Part shown: in pieces, positions 34,743-47,940 of the stretch
Layout: each line of letters opens with the position of its first letter
Numbering within the stretch: the first letter of the stretch is position 1
NCBI GenBank assembly: GCA_030248225.1
Contig: JASANE010021147.1
Span: 1-64,000, forward strand
Reading direction: 5' to 3'
DNA from: Trileptium ribeirensis
Lineage: Eukaryota > Nematoda > Enoplea > Enoplida > Thoracostomopsidae
Length of the DNA stretch: 64,000 nucleotides
The notes under the pieces: model-generated
Told to the model about the DNA's origin: nothing
The model's database searches: none
The model's input: the letters and a program-made list of their open reading frames with translations, nothing else
Translations under genes and position numbers: made by a program

Positions 34743-37330
34743 AATTATAGATAAAACAAAAATACGATGAAAGTGTTAGTAATCTGTCATTATTCATCAG
34801 TTACCCAAAAATTATAAAAAATGGTAAAACAGTTCTGACAAAAAATTGAAATCAAAATACTTATTTGCGGTAAAAATTGTTATGATCAAATTTCCATTGT
34901 CAGCAATTAATTTTGTGTTGTCCACGAAAAAATTTCGGGATCCGAGTTTTCTCAGTGAAGGGGTCGTGTTATAGACACTTCATCGTACAGCTACGCTGCT
35001 AAACAGAGTAATTGAATTCCCAATTGCGTTTAATGTGCTAAACTCGAGGGAAATACGCTATTTTTGTGCCAATCCTACATATTTACAGAAAAGAAGGGTA
35101 GCCCAATATATTATTTTTCTGCAAAGCTATAGACAATTAGTTGTGCGTTTTACGACTTCTGGCTATGTCCAATCTGAAGGCTGTGACAGCAGCCGTCCGA
35201 GCGAAGTAGTATTAGTTTAATCATATTGGCAAATTTATTGAATAGCTACGCAATAAGATCTCTAAATTTTGTTTTGGTTTTTGTTGTACTATTTTGCTTC
35301 TTTTTCCAAGCATCATTAAAGTTCAATTTTGCGGTACTTAGGAATGCACCAACAGAGGCGTTTAGTATTCTAAGTATAGTACGTGAAGCGAAGAATCCTT
35401 ACTTGCAATAAGGTGGTGAAATTTAAAAAAATGGCACGCAAAGTCAACTTTGGCTATGCGCATTAATTCGCGCGATAGCTGAGTTGAAAACATGAAACCT
35501 CTACTTGTGCTCTTTAGTTGGCTACAACGCCCGATTGTAACATATTACCACAGGAAAAGCGGGCACCATACGGCCCGACTGTTCATTGTACATCAACAGT
35601 CGGACCGGTGGACAGGTGGAGATATCTAAGTCAAATTGGTCTCATTTTATAAGTCTAGGTATATGTTTTTAAATTGGCGCATGACACTCAAAATACATAA
35701 AAACGTCAATATCTCCATAACCGCGCTGGTAATTAAAATGACAAACTGTAAATTCATTTTCGTCCCACTAGTGAGTCCAAGATGAAATTTTTATTTCCTG
35801 TAAAACGGGGCATTGTATAGGTATGTTGATTAAAACAGTTACATGACTAAGCTATTACAAACGTATCTAATGCACATGTATTTACTGGCTTCTCGCTACA
35901 GCTCTAGACGGCGCCCTTTTCCAAAACCTGCCATTAAGCTTCACTACACTGTATCACCGAGTTTCAGCCAAAAATCGGCCAACTTTTGATTTATTTAGTT
36001 TCGTTAATAAAATTAGACAAGAGTTTCTGCTGTGTCACCAAGGTGCAAATTCGGACACTGGCCACTTAAATGCAAAAGTTATGGTTCCACAAATTTAAGA
36101 AGTCAAGTGCTGTATTTGTATCTTAAACATCTAGTACTTGGTTAGTATTCGCCTGTTTCAATCCATTGGGAATATTTCGATAAAATAGGAGAAACCATAT
36201 CCGTTCCACCTCCAAAATTTACAAAACATTTTGTGCTGTGAACCCATATATTTAGCGTCGAAAGTTATGAAATTTATTCCCAAAACACTATGAATTTCTA
36301 TGTAATTTGTCAATACATCTTAGGATAGGATCTCTTTAAACATAACGTAAGTATAAACTCGGTACACTGTTGGACCAAAAAAGTCTTCCGCATCACAGCA
36401 TAAAGGTTTGAGGTGCTTCATCTCTATCATTTTGAAGATTATATAGATTAATAATTAAACTGGAGTTAATCAAAAAACCCGCTTCATTCCGAAAATTCAA
36501 GACACATATAAATACAATGACGACCAATCTTTGGACATGTTTAAGCACTTATTTCTTTTTAGGAAGTACAAGAAATCTTTTAGCACTATCACCTAAATTT
36601 CCCTGACGACGTAGCGACAAATTACTTCAGCACCACGTATTCCACAAAATGAAGCAACCGGTTTATTGTCAAACTACAAAAAACTATAAAATACATACGG
36701 TGAGCAATTTTGTGCGTCATGATCTAATATTATCAGCATCAAGAGTACATTGTCGCACATTACTGGAAGCTGTGATGCTTTTTTTAATGTCACTGAAGTG
36801 CAAATGTATACTTTGCTATTGGATTAAGAAGTACCAGAGTTAAAACTTCTGCTATATACAGTAAGAAGCCGTAGAGCCAGATCAGTCATCAGAGCTGGAG
36901 TGGGGTCGGCTTGGGACAAAATTATTTGTGACTGCTTCCACATTAAATGGGCAATGAACAACCAAACAAGAGATATTTCGAAAATCATGCTTGTATGTCT
37001 ATAACGAAACGACGCTTAAGAGTCAAAAATCAAAATATCAACTATATTACTAATATGTACAACCGACTCTCACTCAAGTCGATTTTCATAAATACTTACA
37101 TATTCCTGCATATTTGAGGAGGCGCTTTTTTGTTTTATCAGCTTCCAGTGTAAACCAAGCTGAAAAAATAAGACAGATGACAAAATTGGTAACATACACA
37201 ACCTAGTATGGTTGTGTCACTGCATACATAAAAGTATTCAATATTACAAAATAACAACATTATGCTATCATAGCCAATAAATATATGCAAAAATAATTGT
37301 TCTGCGTTATCCGATGTTATTTCTCTTATA
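34743..37330. other. AT-rich DNA with one degraded dispersed repeat
   Basis: No gene is supported. Around 35,660-35,790 a degraded member of the dispersed repeat family seen at 39,850-40,450 can be recognised by AAAACGTCAATATCTCCATAAC. A Tc1-type terminus lies at 36,363. Confidence 0.4.
36363..36388. mobile_element. Tc1/mariner-type terminal repeat, orphan copy 1
   Basis: TACACTGTTGGACCAAAAAA resembles Tc1-family transposon ends (TA followed by CAGTGCTGG-CCAAAAA-like) and matches 47914-47940. No opposite end or transposase was found near it. Confidence 0.35.
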
Positions 37331-37331
37331 G

Positions 37332-37382
37332 TTGGAAGCTAATCTAGAAAAAGAATGTGTCATTGCTCGAAGTCTTGAACAG
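37332..37382 (+). CDS. Possible small exon, coiled-coil-like
   Basis: After ATTTCTCTTATAG a plus-strand frame reads LEANLEKECVIARSLEQ and meets CAG|GTAATC, so 17 codons could form a phase 0-0 exon. The frame also continues to a stop at 37,538. Neighbouring exons were not found. Confidence 0.2.
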
Positions 37383-37539
37383 GTAATCAAAATCCAATAT
37401 GCTGAGCTCCAGTGTTTTCCGTCTTTCGGCACAAACACGTACTCCGTCAAAACGCCGCATAAATTACGAAAACCAATCATAATTACAACAATTTCATATC
37501 TCATCGAACTTCTGGAAAAAAGCGCAGAAACGTTATAGA

Positions 37540-37580
37540 ATAAACCATGGTAACAGTTTTTAGTTGTTACCATGGTTTAT
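37540..37580. repeat. Perfect 16-bp inverted repeat
   Basis: ATAAACCATGGTAACA at 37540-37555 and its exact reverse complement at 37565-37580 flank a 9-nt loop. It forms a strong hairpin in AT-rich DNA and may be the centre of a small palindromic element. Confidence 0.9.
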
Positions 37581-38490
37581 GTTTTAGTTTTTAGTGCAAT
37601 AGCTAACAAAATATCAGTATAATCAGAACCGTTAAAAAATCGGGTCATGGTTTGTATTTGAGTATTAACTATAAATAATTATTCTCACATGTATGGCTTC
37701 GCACCGATCAGAAGTTCATTAATTATTTGGAACTGGGAAATCCCATGTATAGCAGTGTTGGTTAAACCCGGGGCGACAAATATAGTGAGCGGATGCCCAC
37801 TTCAGATAAATTAACTTTATATTATATTTGCATATTACTGGCGATTTTTCTCATTTCTTGAACTGTGAAGTGCTGCGCTTCCAATGACAAATTATAGAAT
37901 ATTTTTGTACAATATTTCATTGAAATATTTAATTTCACATATGTAATGCTTCATACTTATATGGTTTGGAATAACAAGGGAGCAACAAAATGTCGGCATT
38001 TTGTAAGTTCTTGGCATGTACACGACCAGTATCCGAGCTAATGCCAACCGTGGGGAACTGTCAGGTACCACTGCAGAGGACCAATTATGGTGGTGATGCC
38101 GGTTAGAGCCGGGGCGCGTCTTAAATAATTTGGGCTCATAAACTAGCTTCTCTCGACCATTAGAAAACTACGTGTGGTGGACGTCACCTCCCGCCGGTAC
38201 TAAGAAGAACACGGCATGCGTTTATGTATTCTCGATTTCACAGGAAAAACCAACAAAAATCGCATAAGAAGCTGCCCATATGACTCCGCTCTCGAAGTGG
38301 CAAAAATATGCTTTGAATTTTTTCAAGGCAAAATGCAAATATTAACAGAAACTCCTGATTAATTTTGCGAGACAGCAACTGTATACATTACCAAATAACT
38401 TACTGATAACGCTAACAACAAAAACAGCTGAATTAGATATTCCGTAATAATTAGATTTTAGTAATATCTGGCGATCTTAGTCACGTACGT

Positions 38491-38650
38491 AAGACCTTAT
38501 CGGTTAAGATATATATGAGTGCATTACACATAATAAAAAGGTACTAGCGTCAACACTTAGAGTGTTATCGCAAGACCTTCATCGGTTAAGATATATATAT
38601 GAATGCATGTAATAAAAATATACTAGCTTCAACACTTAGAGTGTTATCGC
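38491..38650. repeat. 81-bp tandem duplication
   Basis: Two adjacent copies start AAGACCTT(C)ATCGGTTAAG and end ACACTTAGAGTGTTATCG, with small differences in the AT-rich middle. It is a recent local duplication. Confidence 0.9.
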
Positions 38651-39849
38651 TTACAGTATAGCTATCCCGCCTTCAGTCATCTTTTCTTATCTCGACAGAA
38701 GGTATCACGTCTCATCTACGTAGTTATAAACTTTTACGCCACTTAAGGCCGTTACTCTACGTAGCGAAATCATTCCTTTTAGACTACGGCAATTAGTAAG
38801 ACCATACAAACCTTATTATACAAATGCGAATTTTCCCAATCCAGGGTTTTGTCGATGGCGTTTTTTGTCTGAAAAGCACAACATATAATTTAAATCATCA
38901 CGCTGGCATGAATTGGAAAATTTGACTTTAAAGTTCCTTCCCTCGTTTCGTGTTTAGTTCGTGTATTGCGAACAAGCAATAAATTCACTTAGTCCGAAAA
39001 CTTTGGCTCATGAATAGACCAAAAGGCATTGCATAAGCAAACACACAATAGCAAGACTCCGCATTTAAGCAAAACTTATAACGTCGTGCGGCCAAAATCC
39101 TAAGGGTTTTAATTAATGTCAGATTCGGAGATTTTGAATAATAAATCATTGAAAGAACCAACAACAAGCCTGGTGAGCGGATTCCACTAAACGTTAAAAA
39201 ATAGGCAAGTCAATCAATACAGTTATGCGTTATGCTTGGTACAGCTCAACGATATCCAAAAACCGCAGCGCGCTTCGTTAAATGTAAAGTAATAAAATTT
39301 GGCGATAGTATATGTAAATCAAAAAAGGCCACAAGATATGGTCGACTGTATATGTTTCAAGATTGGTAGCCACTACGGATCCACATATACAGTAGCATGT
39401 AGATATACGTTTTATATGTTTCGCTCCTTATCAAGTAGAGGTAAAACAACCCCAGTATTACCAAATCCGGTTCAAATATTGTTATTCTAGTTTGTTATTC
39501 TGTTGTTCTTACAGTGTAATTTGGTGATGATTAAACTGAACTGGCTGCAGTTCCATAACAGCGTATATTCTCACTAGCAGTCAAAACAAAAAAAACACTG
39601 AATTCGTCCAATGAGCTTTATAAAATGCAAGGCTCCAGATATTTGATAATTATACTTAGCCAGAGTGGTAAATTTCGACGGTGCCCGTTTCTGGTTTTTG
39701 GAGATGACACACATAACTCAACTTTGGTTGGGCGATTTGACTCGTGCTACAACACAATCGAAAACTTAAACCCTCTATTTGTACCGTTTAGAAAACGAAA
39801 CGAATTCCAATTCCTTCGGGCTGTAAAAGAAGGTGAATAATGAGCTTGA
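38651..39849. other. No supported gene or repeat
   Basis: Open frames at 39,299-39,490 and 39,625-39,840 (+) have no recognisable motif or splice support. Confidence 0.35.
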
Positions 39850-40452
39850 GTTGGATCAAAATGGGGTCCGACAAAACACGTTATGGGTTGTATATCGACA
39901 ACTGGTGCAGGCATCTTAGCCAAATTAACCTGATTTTGCAACGCAAAAAGGCTCTATTGGGCTATATATCATGTTTTGCTACATGACGCTTTTAGGATGC
40001 AAGATCTGGGCTAAACGAGGTTTTTAATTGGCCCATGAAACCCAAAGACCTTCGAAAAGGCAATATCTCAACAACCGCTGGAGCTGTCGGAATGTTACTG
40101 GTTTCCTTTTGTACAGCAATTCATCTTCTACAAAGTTTCACATTGTGCGCTGCGGTTATCATTAGTTACGCGGCCGGTTGAGACAAAATGGCGTTTTAAT
40201 AGGCCCAACAAACCCAAAATAAATCAAAACGAAAATATCTTCACAACAGCTCCAACTATATGGGTGCCTTGTTGAAACGGAGCGAGTGAAGCGAACGGAG
40301 TTTCCACTGAGGGCGCTAGGGTGAAAAATCGTGAGAATTTATATTTTTTGTCTGTCGATGTAATTCATAACTCATTTTTGCATGGACATATTGCGACAAT
40401 TTTTTGTTCGATAGCAGAATTGATAATGGTGTGCCCTGTAGTAGCGAACAGC
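39850..40452. repeat. Dispersed repeat family, double copy with GAAACGGAGCG segment
   Basis: Two related sub-blocks (about 39,990-40,110 and 40,180-40,270) share GACAAAATGG, GGCCCA..AAACCCAAA and AATATCT-CAACAACNGCT words. They are followed by a block at 40272-40452 that starts TTGAAACGGAGCGAGTGAAG and matches 63821-63988. Partial matches lie at 35,660, 41,420, 44,404, 46,150-46,400 (inverse) and 55,672. It is non-coding and of unknown class. Confidence 0.65.
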
Positions 40453-42040
40453 TTGGACCCCATCCTCAAGGTTAAAATGACATAAACATGTTTTTAAGGG
40501 ATCTTTGCCAAATTTGGCCATACGGGTACCAGTGTTTCGCAGACTACATCACGCGATACAGCCTTCGCATCGAAAATGGCACTCCAATCAGCTTCATCGA
40601 CTTTTTCGTGATCCCGCCACTTTTTGGTGGTACCGCTCCCTGTGCAGCTGTGGGCCCGAATATGGTTCGTCGAACCTTTGCCAGAAATAACGATTTTTCA
40701 AATTTCGCAGTGTTATTGGTTGTTTTAATCTTATGAGTTAGTATTAGGTTATTAAGCACGCTGAATACGACGGTTTTTCTACCAAGAGCCACCTTGACTA
40801 TATTATACTTTTGCATGAGCTTCAAGAGTTTTACGGTGGACGAACCCTTTCTCCAAAAAGTAGGGAGTTTTCATTCGTTTGGTTATGCATTACATACAGT
40901 GCGTCAAGAATAGTCTATATAGGTTTAGCTGTAAGCTGAATGTCCAGCACGAATATTTTATGCCTTTTCAGATATTTACATATGATTTAGTGTCAATGAC
41001 CCCGGTTACTAGAATAGTCTTCTTCAGTAATTTGGTCCACACAGCCTCAAAAATAGTCTACACAGGGTTTTTCAGTACGTTGAATACAATGATTTGGATA
41101 TATAGAATCCAGTGAATACATATATATCCAGTGACTATATGAATATGCATATATTTCATGTTTTTTTCAACGGGCTTAGGGCCAATAACGCCGATTTCCA
41201 GCCACTGTGTCTTCTGTTGTTTGGTTACGTCTTGCGTACAGGTCATCAGTATTTGTCTATTCAGGTTTTCCGGTTGGTATGATAACTTCGTGTGTTTTCA
41301 GTTATTATCGGTAAGATATTAGGAGTTCCAATATGTTCAGGGTTCAAGAGGTTTTAGGGTAATATATGTATCAAACATAGCCTGTTACAGGTGATTAAAC
41401 AAAATAACTTAAAAAAACCACGCTCGTTCCGTTTCACCTTCGCTTGCAAGATATTAGCTATATATGTTTTGTGTCATCTTGTATAACAAGTCATGGTCTA
41501 ACTGTACATAGTGTGCAACTCTCATCTTTACAATGCAACAAGGTTCGTTCAAAATAGGGTTTTTCATGGGGGGCTATGGGACCAATATACATGAAAAATA
41601 TGCTGCAGGAATGGCTTAAAATAGGGGTTTCAAACGCCCCAAGAGGCGCAAAATTCAAATAAACGGCAATGTTTGCAAAAAATCTCAAGCCATATGGGAG
41701 TGTTATTGGTCTTATTTTCTAGAAGACTTCATCGATTAAATAGTTGCACACTGAAAATCCCTAAATACACAATGAGCGGGTATGTTTCCTCAACGATTCA
41801 AGCAACAAAATGCGATATTCGGCTATTTGTAAGTTGATGTTCAATATAGCTGTGTATGTTTTTCTAATTTACACATTCAACACTTGGAATTCTCGATACT
41901 GACGATGACACAAGCTTCTACTGAATAAAATATGTTAAATTTCATTGCATTCACAATATATATTTTTACAAGATAATGTCTCAGAGACTGGCAATTATCG
42001 TTTCTACAAAGGGTATCAGTAGTTTGAGTATCAGAGTGAA
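40453..42040. other. No supported gene; fragment of the dispersed family
   Basis: Only a short piece of the GAAACGGAGCG family is seen (inverse, 41420-41449). The last exon of the minus-strand CHIC gene may lie here or further left, but I could not identify it. Confidence 0.35.
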
Positions 42041-42049
42041 ATGAGCTGG

Positions 42050-42460
42050 CCACTCCGCGAAGCGGGGCACCCCCAGGATTTTCAAGCTCACCCAGGTCAT
42101 GCCCCAAGCTAAATTTTGTCTTCCCCCAGGTATTTTGAGGTGACGTCAAAATGATCGTCCTAACAAGAACGGTTTTAACAAAAGGCAACACTACTCCTCA
42201 TATTTCGACTAGTTATGACAAAAACCTAAGTAAAACGAAGCGCGGCCGGCCGAAATATCCATTTTAACTACTAAAATAATAAATATGCGACACATAAATA
42301 TATTGTATACATAAACACCCGAAAAACGTAATTATAAAACCTCCCAGTTGACCTGGGGTGTACGATTCCCCCAGATAACCTGGGAGGAAATTCCCCTGGG
42401 TATTTTCGCTTGCCCGCAGATTGGCGCTGCCCCGCCCCAGCTCAAAAACCGCCAGGTAAA
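42050..42460. repeat. Cluster of CCAGG/CCTGG words
   Basis: About ten CCCAGG or CCTGGG words in both orientations, often next to TATTTT or AAATTTT (for example CCCCCAGGTATTTT and CCCCTGGGTATTTT), lie in two patches separated by AT-rich DNA. It may be the remains of a foldback or tandem element. Confidence 0.45.
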
Positions 42461-42937
42461 ATTTTAGTCCTGCGAATACGCCATATGAGCGTTAGCACAT
42501 TCCACGTTTTCAGTGAATGAATTCCCACATAAATTTTTAGTAATAAACTTACCATATAGCATAACCGTAAAACGCCCAATTTGGTTACATAATCTATAAT
42601 CTTTAAACACATAGGTTTCACTTTTCCCCCGATTATATGATTGATGAAACGTCCAACCGGTATCAAAATGATTACATTCATATGCATATTTGCGTTCATC
42701 AAAAATCGTAGGAATATTGGTTTCGTAATACCCACAAAATAGTGCTGGACAAAAAATAGGGCCAGCTCAGAAAAAAACTGCTGAGCTAAAGACCAGAAAT
42801 GGTGATAAACAAAGCTGCAAAAAGAAAGTTTAGCATTAATACTACATATAATAAAACGAAACATTGTTTCTATATCTCAGCATAAAATCCACCAGCGAAA
42901 ACGAAGCGACATCTGACAACCGTCAAGGCCAATCCTA

Positions 42938-43177
<240 letters not shown>

Positions 43178-44403
43178 CTAAAAACGTTAAAACTGATGTT
43201 GCAATTAAGAGATTCTTACAGTAAAGTAATCGTTGAAATAATATATTATACAGTATTACAATAGCTGGTTGCCAATAAGCAATATGTTAGGCACAAAAGA
43301 AAAATCTCAAACACGACCCACGAAACACAATAAATCATATTGGCTAGCCAGTGTTACAGACAGAAGTAAAAGCAAATTTTAACCAAACAATTCGCTTTCA
43401 CTGCTGTGCTTCTGCATGAATATTAATAGGTTACTAAGTGCAAAAATTACAGCCACAAATCGGTCTTTTCTTCTACTGCTAATATTTCGCAAGCGAGTGG
43501 AAACGCACTGAACATATGCACTAAGCAATAATTCAAGTTTACTGGCGGTTGTGTGCTATTTAAAACGTGTTGTGTGAAAATGACCCGATCCTAAAGACCA
43601 GCCACGGAAGGATACGACACACAACAACAGCTTTCACATGGCAGTAACAGCGTACGTATTCAGTGCGCTTGAAAACCAATAAAAGGACACAGCGTTCTAG
43701 TGAGAATAGATCAGCAGACCAGAACCCATACCTCCGTGGAAACATATGATACTGCAACAAAGCTTTCCGACGGCAATACTATCGTATTCAGCCTGTTATA
43801 GTTGATGCTTTAGTCTTGATGCTCTCACCCCGCAATAATATACCACAAAAGCAAAAACTCTTTTATGATAATAGGCCGACAAACCCTAAAACACCCATGG
43901 AACGTTATCATACAGTAACCACAGGTCTCCTACGGCAATACCGTTGTACTAAGCGTGCTCGAATATCTACGTAAGTATGGCGTTATGCTCGTACCCTGCA
44001 ATAACATATCACAAAGCAAAAATGGTGTTATGTAAAACCTGGTCGACATATCCTATTTGGATATATAGCGGCCCAGGACAAAAAAGTGATGTCCAGCAAA
44101 GTTTTGTAGCTCTTGATAAGCTGAGTTTGGAAGATGGTCTCTATTATTCGCTACGAAGCATCTTGTTCGAGATATTGGTCGTAAACAATAAGTACCGGGA
44201 TGGCCAAACTTCATAAATTGTGATTCTTGACACTTTGGGTAGCATTTTGACAAGGAAAACGTGGTCTGCAGGGTTAGCGTATAAAGAAACGACAAAAATA
44301 ACCAGAATTTTTGATCAAATCTATAACGATCCAACAATTCGGTATTAGGTTACGACAGAGGGACAAAATTTTTTTGCTATTTTTGCGGCTAACAACGCTA
44401 CAG

Positions 44404-44434
44404 GTTTGAAACTCCGCTCGCTCCGTTTCAAATA
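44404..44434. repeat. Fragment of the GAAACGGAGCG family (inverse)
   Basis: TTTGAAACTCCGCTCGCTCC then GTTTCAAA forms a near palindrome and is the inverse of the block at 40272 and 63821. It lies in the intron between CHIC exons 2 and 3. Confidence 0.6.
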
Positions 44435-44614
44435 TCAAAGCTTAGAATACTGCAAAGTATCACAGTAAAATCTCGATATTGAATAGTGCTAACATCCACA
44501 TGTCCATCTTTCAATCCCACATAGTCCATCTGTCAATATACATGTAGGCTATTCCAGATATTTATAATAAAAATATTTACATAAGTGTTAAGATTGATGA
44601 TTTACAACACAAAC

Positions 44615-44669
44615 CTTGCCCATCAGTTGGGATGGAAATTCTGTATCAAATCGATTGGACAGGCCAAAC
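44615..44669 (-). CDS. CHIC2: CHIC-family protein, exon 2
   Basis: This 55-bp exon lies between TTTTACTTATAG and a GTTTGT donor. Its first base completes a valine codon left by exon 1, and the rest reads FGLSNRFDTEFPSQLMGK. Human CHIC2 has FGLSNKFESEFPSSLTGK in the same place. Phase agrees with both neighbours (2 in, 0 out). The exon was found by following the protein family and is too short to show as an ORF. Confidence 0.9.
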
Positions 44670-45030
44670 CTATAAGTAAAATTACATGGTCCATAATTAC
44701 ATATAACATTAGTATGCATGAATGACACCAGTAACAATTTTCTCCCCATCTAAATAAGAGTACGCCAGGTAATAAACGAAATTACGGAAGCGATTCGGGT
44801 TAACTTCAATCGCAGAACCGATAAAATTAGAAAGTTCATGAGCTGTTCGAGATCTATGTGGCTAAATTTATAACTAGTAGCTTGTCTTATCGCCAAGACG
44901 TTGGATTTCTGAGCTTTGAATGTGTAATTCAGCGATACTGCTATATTGAACATCAACCTACAAAATGAGCCAAATGTCAACCGTATTGATGAAAAGTTAA
45001 AGGGATATATCCGATTATTGCACCTTTAGG

Positions 45031-45955
45031 TGCAACCTAATTGGTCCTAAGGGCGTTTAATACCACCGTAGATTACACACAAACTACGACAATGTTCACA
45101 CAAAATACTCCATTGCGATTTACAACGCTGTTCCATTAGCTTATTATTAAGGCTTTAATGTGTCACCACGTATAACAAACATCGTTTATTTCTGTCAGTA
45201 CAATACAACACACTGCAAATAATACACATATAATCACATAAACAGCTGAACACTACTCACCTTACTTCTTAGCTTCTGAGGCCGATTGAGAGCCTGAGCT
45301 AACAGTGCAACCACTTAAATACCCGAGCTAGGTCTGACTCCCAATTTTCTCCCTATTGACTTCTCTAACCGATGGAAATTACATAGTAAATTTTCCAAGT
45401 TTCCCTATGGCTCCGCTCCTTTTAACCTAAGCGAATTTTGGTTGTTTTAGAATAATTTTTTGTAATTTTCCCCGAACTCTTATGTATAAATTTTTTATAG
45501 ATTTTATCCAAAAACGTAGCAGATACACATACACATATCCGCTAACGTAGGCCTAATGCTTAGGGCACCCAACCCTAACACTCAAATCCGATATATTTGC
45601 GACTTATGTCCTAGACTCATATAAAACTCTTTTCTTTTAATTCTGTCATTCGCCTGGAAACTCCTTCAAAATTAGCTATGTCGTAAAATGCTACTGCAAA
45701 CTGAACAAAAGCTCCATCACACAAATGTTTCGTCACGTAAACTGAATACATCAAATGTGCATTGTATACAAACGTAAAAACGTGACAGAAGGTGCGGCAT
45801 ACATGTACTATGTTCCAATATACAATAAATTCATAAATGAATTATGTGCACACAACACACAATATCGTATGGATAGATACAGTTACATAAACCTTTGTAT
45901 ACAACATTTCATAACAACAATGTAGACCGTAACACACAATAAATGTATTGCACAG
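45031..45955 (-). mobile_element. LTR-like dispersed repeat, copy B
   Basis: This is the second copy of the element at 17510-18424, in the same orientation, within CHIC intron 1. The minus-strand TATTTAAG (45314-45321) lies 53 bp before a splice donor AAG|GTGAGTA (45261/45260), as in copy A. Shared landmarks include AGGCCTAATGCTTA(A/G)GGCACC and CAAATCCGATATATTT. Divergence is moderate, so both are old. It has the same strand as the host gene, so it could supply a promoter or 5' exon to CHIC transcripts. Confidence 0.6.
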
Positions 45956-46139
45956 TTGTTAAACAACAAACATTTAGATATATATACAACTCGATGATGC
46001 AGCGTAGATTTCGTAAGCTACAGATATAGGTTTGAGAATGTTGACGTTCAAATATAACAAATATAATGAAAATATGGAGCTCCTTCAGGAAATAGAAGAT
46101 AGGTGCGCACTGCTACATAGGAACTCACAATATTAATGC

Positions 46140-46420
46140 ACACGAAAAATAAACTACTCTGTACAATGAAACCAATAACACCCATTACGACTTGAGTAGC
46201 TGCGAAGATATTACCGTCTTCGTGTTTTGAGGTCTGATGTGCCTATTAAAACCGTTTTAACCCAGCCCTGTAGCGTAAATAATTGCAAATACATAAAGGA
46301 TAAGTAGTTCTACAATATGACGCTAAAACACCCATATAGCTCGAACAGTTGCGAAGATATTTATGCTTTCGTAGTTTGGGGTTACAAATATTTTATAGTC
46401 ACCAGTTAGGCCACGAATTA
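46140..46420 (-). repeat. Two inverse fragments of the AATATCTTCGCAACTG family
   Basis: Near 46,160-46,260 and 46,310-46,390 the sequence contains AGCTGCGAAGATATT and CAGTTGCGAAGATATT with neighbouring CACCCAT words. These are the reverse of AATATCTTCACAACAGCT...TGGGTG near 40,232. They lie inside CHIC intron 1. Confidence 0.5.
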
Positions 46421-47349
46421 TAGATGCTTTCAGAATATATTTAGCGATTTTTAGTTCCGCAAGAAAAAAGCCTGTTTCGGTTTTCTTTCACAATCACAAG
46501 ATATGGCGCCTTCGGAATTCATAATAGTGCTGCATATTAACAAATGTATATATATATACATTTTCAGTTTAAATATCTCAGGGACCGAACCCGCAGTGAT
46601 TGATACAAAACCATCTCATATTTAAACGTGATACCGTCACGTAGAGATATCTTCAACGATGCGTCCAGAGATTTGGCGTTCTTAAGAATATGTACTCATG
46701 AGCCGAGAAAATTTATCTAGTTATATAGATATATGCATGTATAATGTATCCGCCAAGATATTTCCAGATTACCAATACTAACTAAATAGACAAAAGGTTA
46801 ATATCAGATATTACCTACTCGTTAACAATTTATACAGAATTTAAAGTAACTCGAACAATAGCAAAAGGTCAGAGGTCTATGGGGAAGACCACATGAGATA
46901 TATATATGTATTTAGACTTTGTTGAGACAAAGTGGTCTGCTTCAAAATAAACATGATTTGACTGAAATACCTGCACCCGTTCTCGAGACACAGCCAAAAA
47001 GCTTGTTTTGTGGGACTCCATTTTGATCCGATCGCAAATACTTTGACACAATTTTACGGTGGAAAGAGTATTAATCCGTTTTCTCACTAACTAACCGGGC
47101 ACAAACATATATGCTGTCATTTGGCCTATCGTGCGAATCGGCAGAACGTTGCAAATTTGAGTTATGGATGTCACAAAAGAAATCCACGAGCTGACAGTCC
47201 CAAATTTCACCACATGAAAAGTACGAATTCTTCGCTAACGCTTAGAATTTAAATAAAATAATTGCACTTACATAAAGAACAGTTAATATTATCTAAGAAA
47301 TATATAAACTTGCATTCACAACAAAAATATAAAATTAAACCAGACTTAC

Positions 47350-47525
47350 ACAGTCATGTTGCCAGCACCTTTGATAATTATCGGCTCCGATATAAAGGTT
47401 GTCGTTGCAGGCTGCTGAGAATACCTAGGCCTTGGCGTGGGTTCGAATTCGGTAATTGTTTCTACGTAAATATGTTCATGAGAATCACCATCATCAGTTA
47501 CTTCGACTAAATCAAAGTCCGACAT
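47350..47525 (-). CDS. CHIC2: CHIC-family protein, exon 1 with start codon
   Basis: The chosen start gives MSDFDLVEV, like the MADFD start of CHIC2; another in-frame ATG lies two codons upstream. A variable acidic then Pro/Thr-rich linker follows, and the exon ends EPIIIKGAGNMT plus two bases of a valine codon, matching the PVVVRGSGHVTV segment of CHIC2. The donor is a perfect GTAAGT. Just before the start the minus strand reads CATATGCAG, acceptor-like, so a 5' untranslated intron or trans-splice site is possible. The 2.7-kb intron after it carries the LTR-like copy B and dispersed repeats. Confidence 0.85.
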
Positions 47526-47913
47526 CTGCATATGTATTCCACACTCTAAATGAGATAAACTCTAAAAAAATTGATGTAGTCACACAATTATTGTCACATT
47601 ACAAAATTTAATTAACGAAACTAATTTTTTACTGTTGACTAATCAGGTATAAATAAAGGCAGGCTCAGTTAGACTTTCTCTATTTGTGATGTCGTTCTCA
47701 GACCGCAAGATTTAAAAATTTTCAGTCCGAACCACTGAACTACCAGCTGATGGTTGAAAGTGTTCTAACCAAAACTGTAAAGTCACATTTTTTCCAAATT
47801 AAGTTTGATACTCATTGTTTCTGTGTAATGTTTTCACATGTGTAACGCCAATAATATTTCTCTACACACCGTGTAAGTCAAAACTGTCTCTCAAAATAAG
47901 CCTCAAAAATTGG

Positions 47914-47940
47914 TACACTGTTGGACAAAAAAGTTTATAT
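47914..47940. mobile_element. Tc1/mariner-type terminal repeat, orphan copy 2
   Basis: TACACTGTTGGACAAAAAAG then TTTATAT matches 36363-36388 and resembles a Tc1-family end. No partner end was recognised within the next few kilobases. Confidence 0.35.

Noticed and set aside
42442..42864. 140-codon minus-strand frame as the last CHIC exon
   Set aside because: It is in the right place, but its sequence does not resemble the conserved CHIC tail and it reads like translated AT-rich DNA.
47640..47690. Plus-strand core promoter (TATAAATAAAGG followed by TCAGTT)
   Set aside because: The TATA-to-initiator distance is about 20 bp, shorter than usual, and no plus-strand gene follows.
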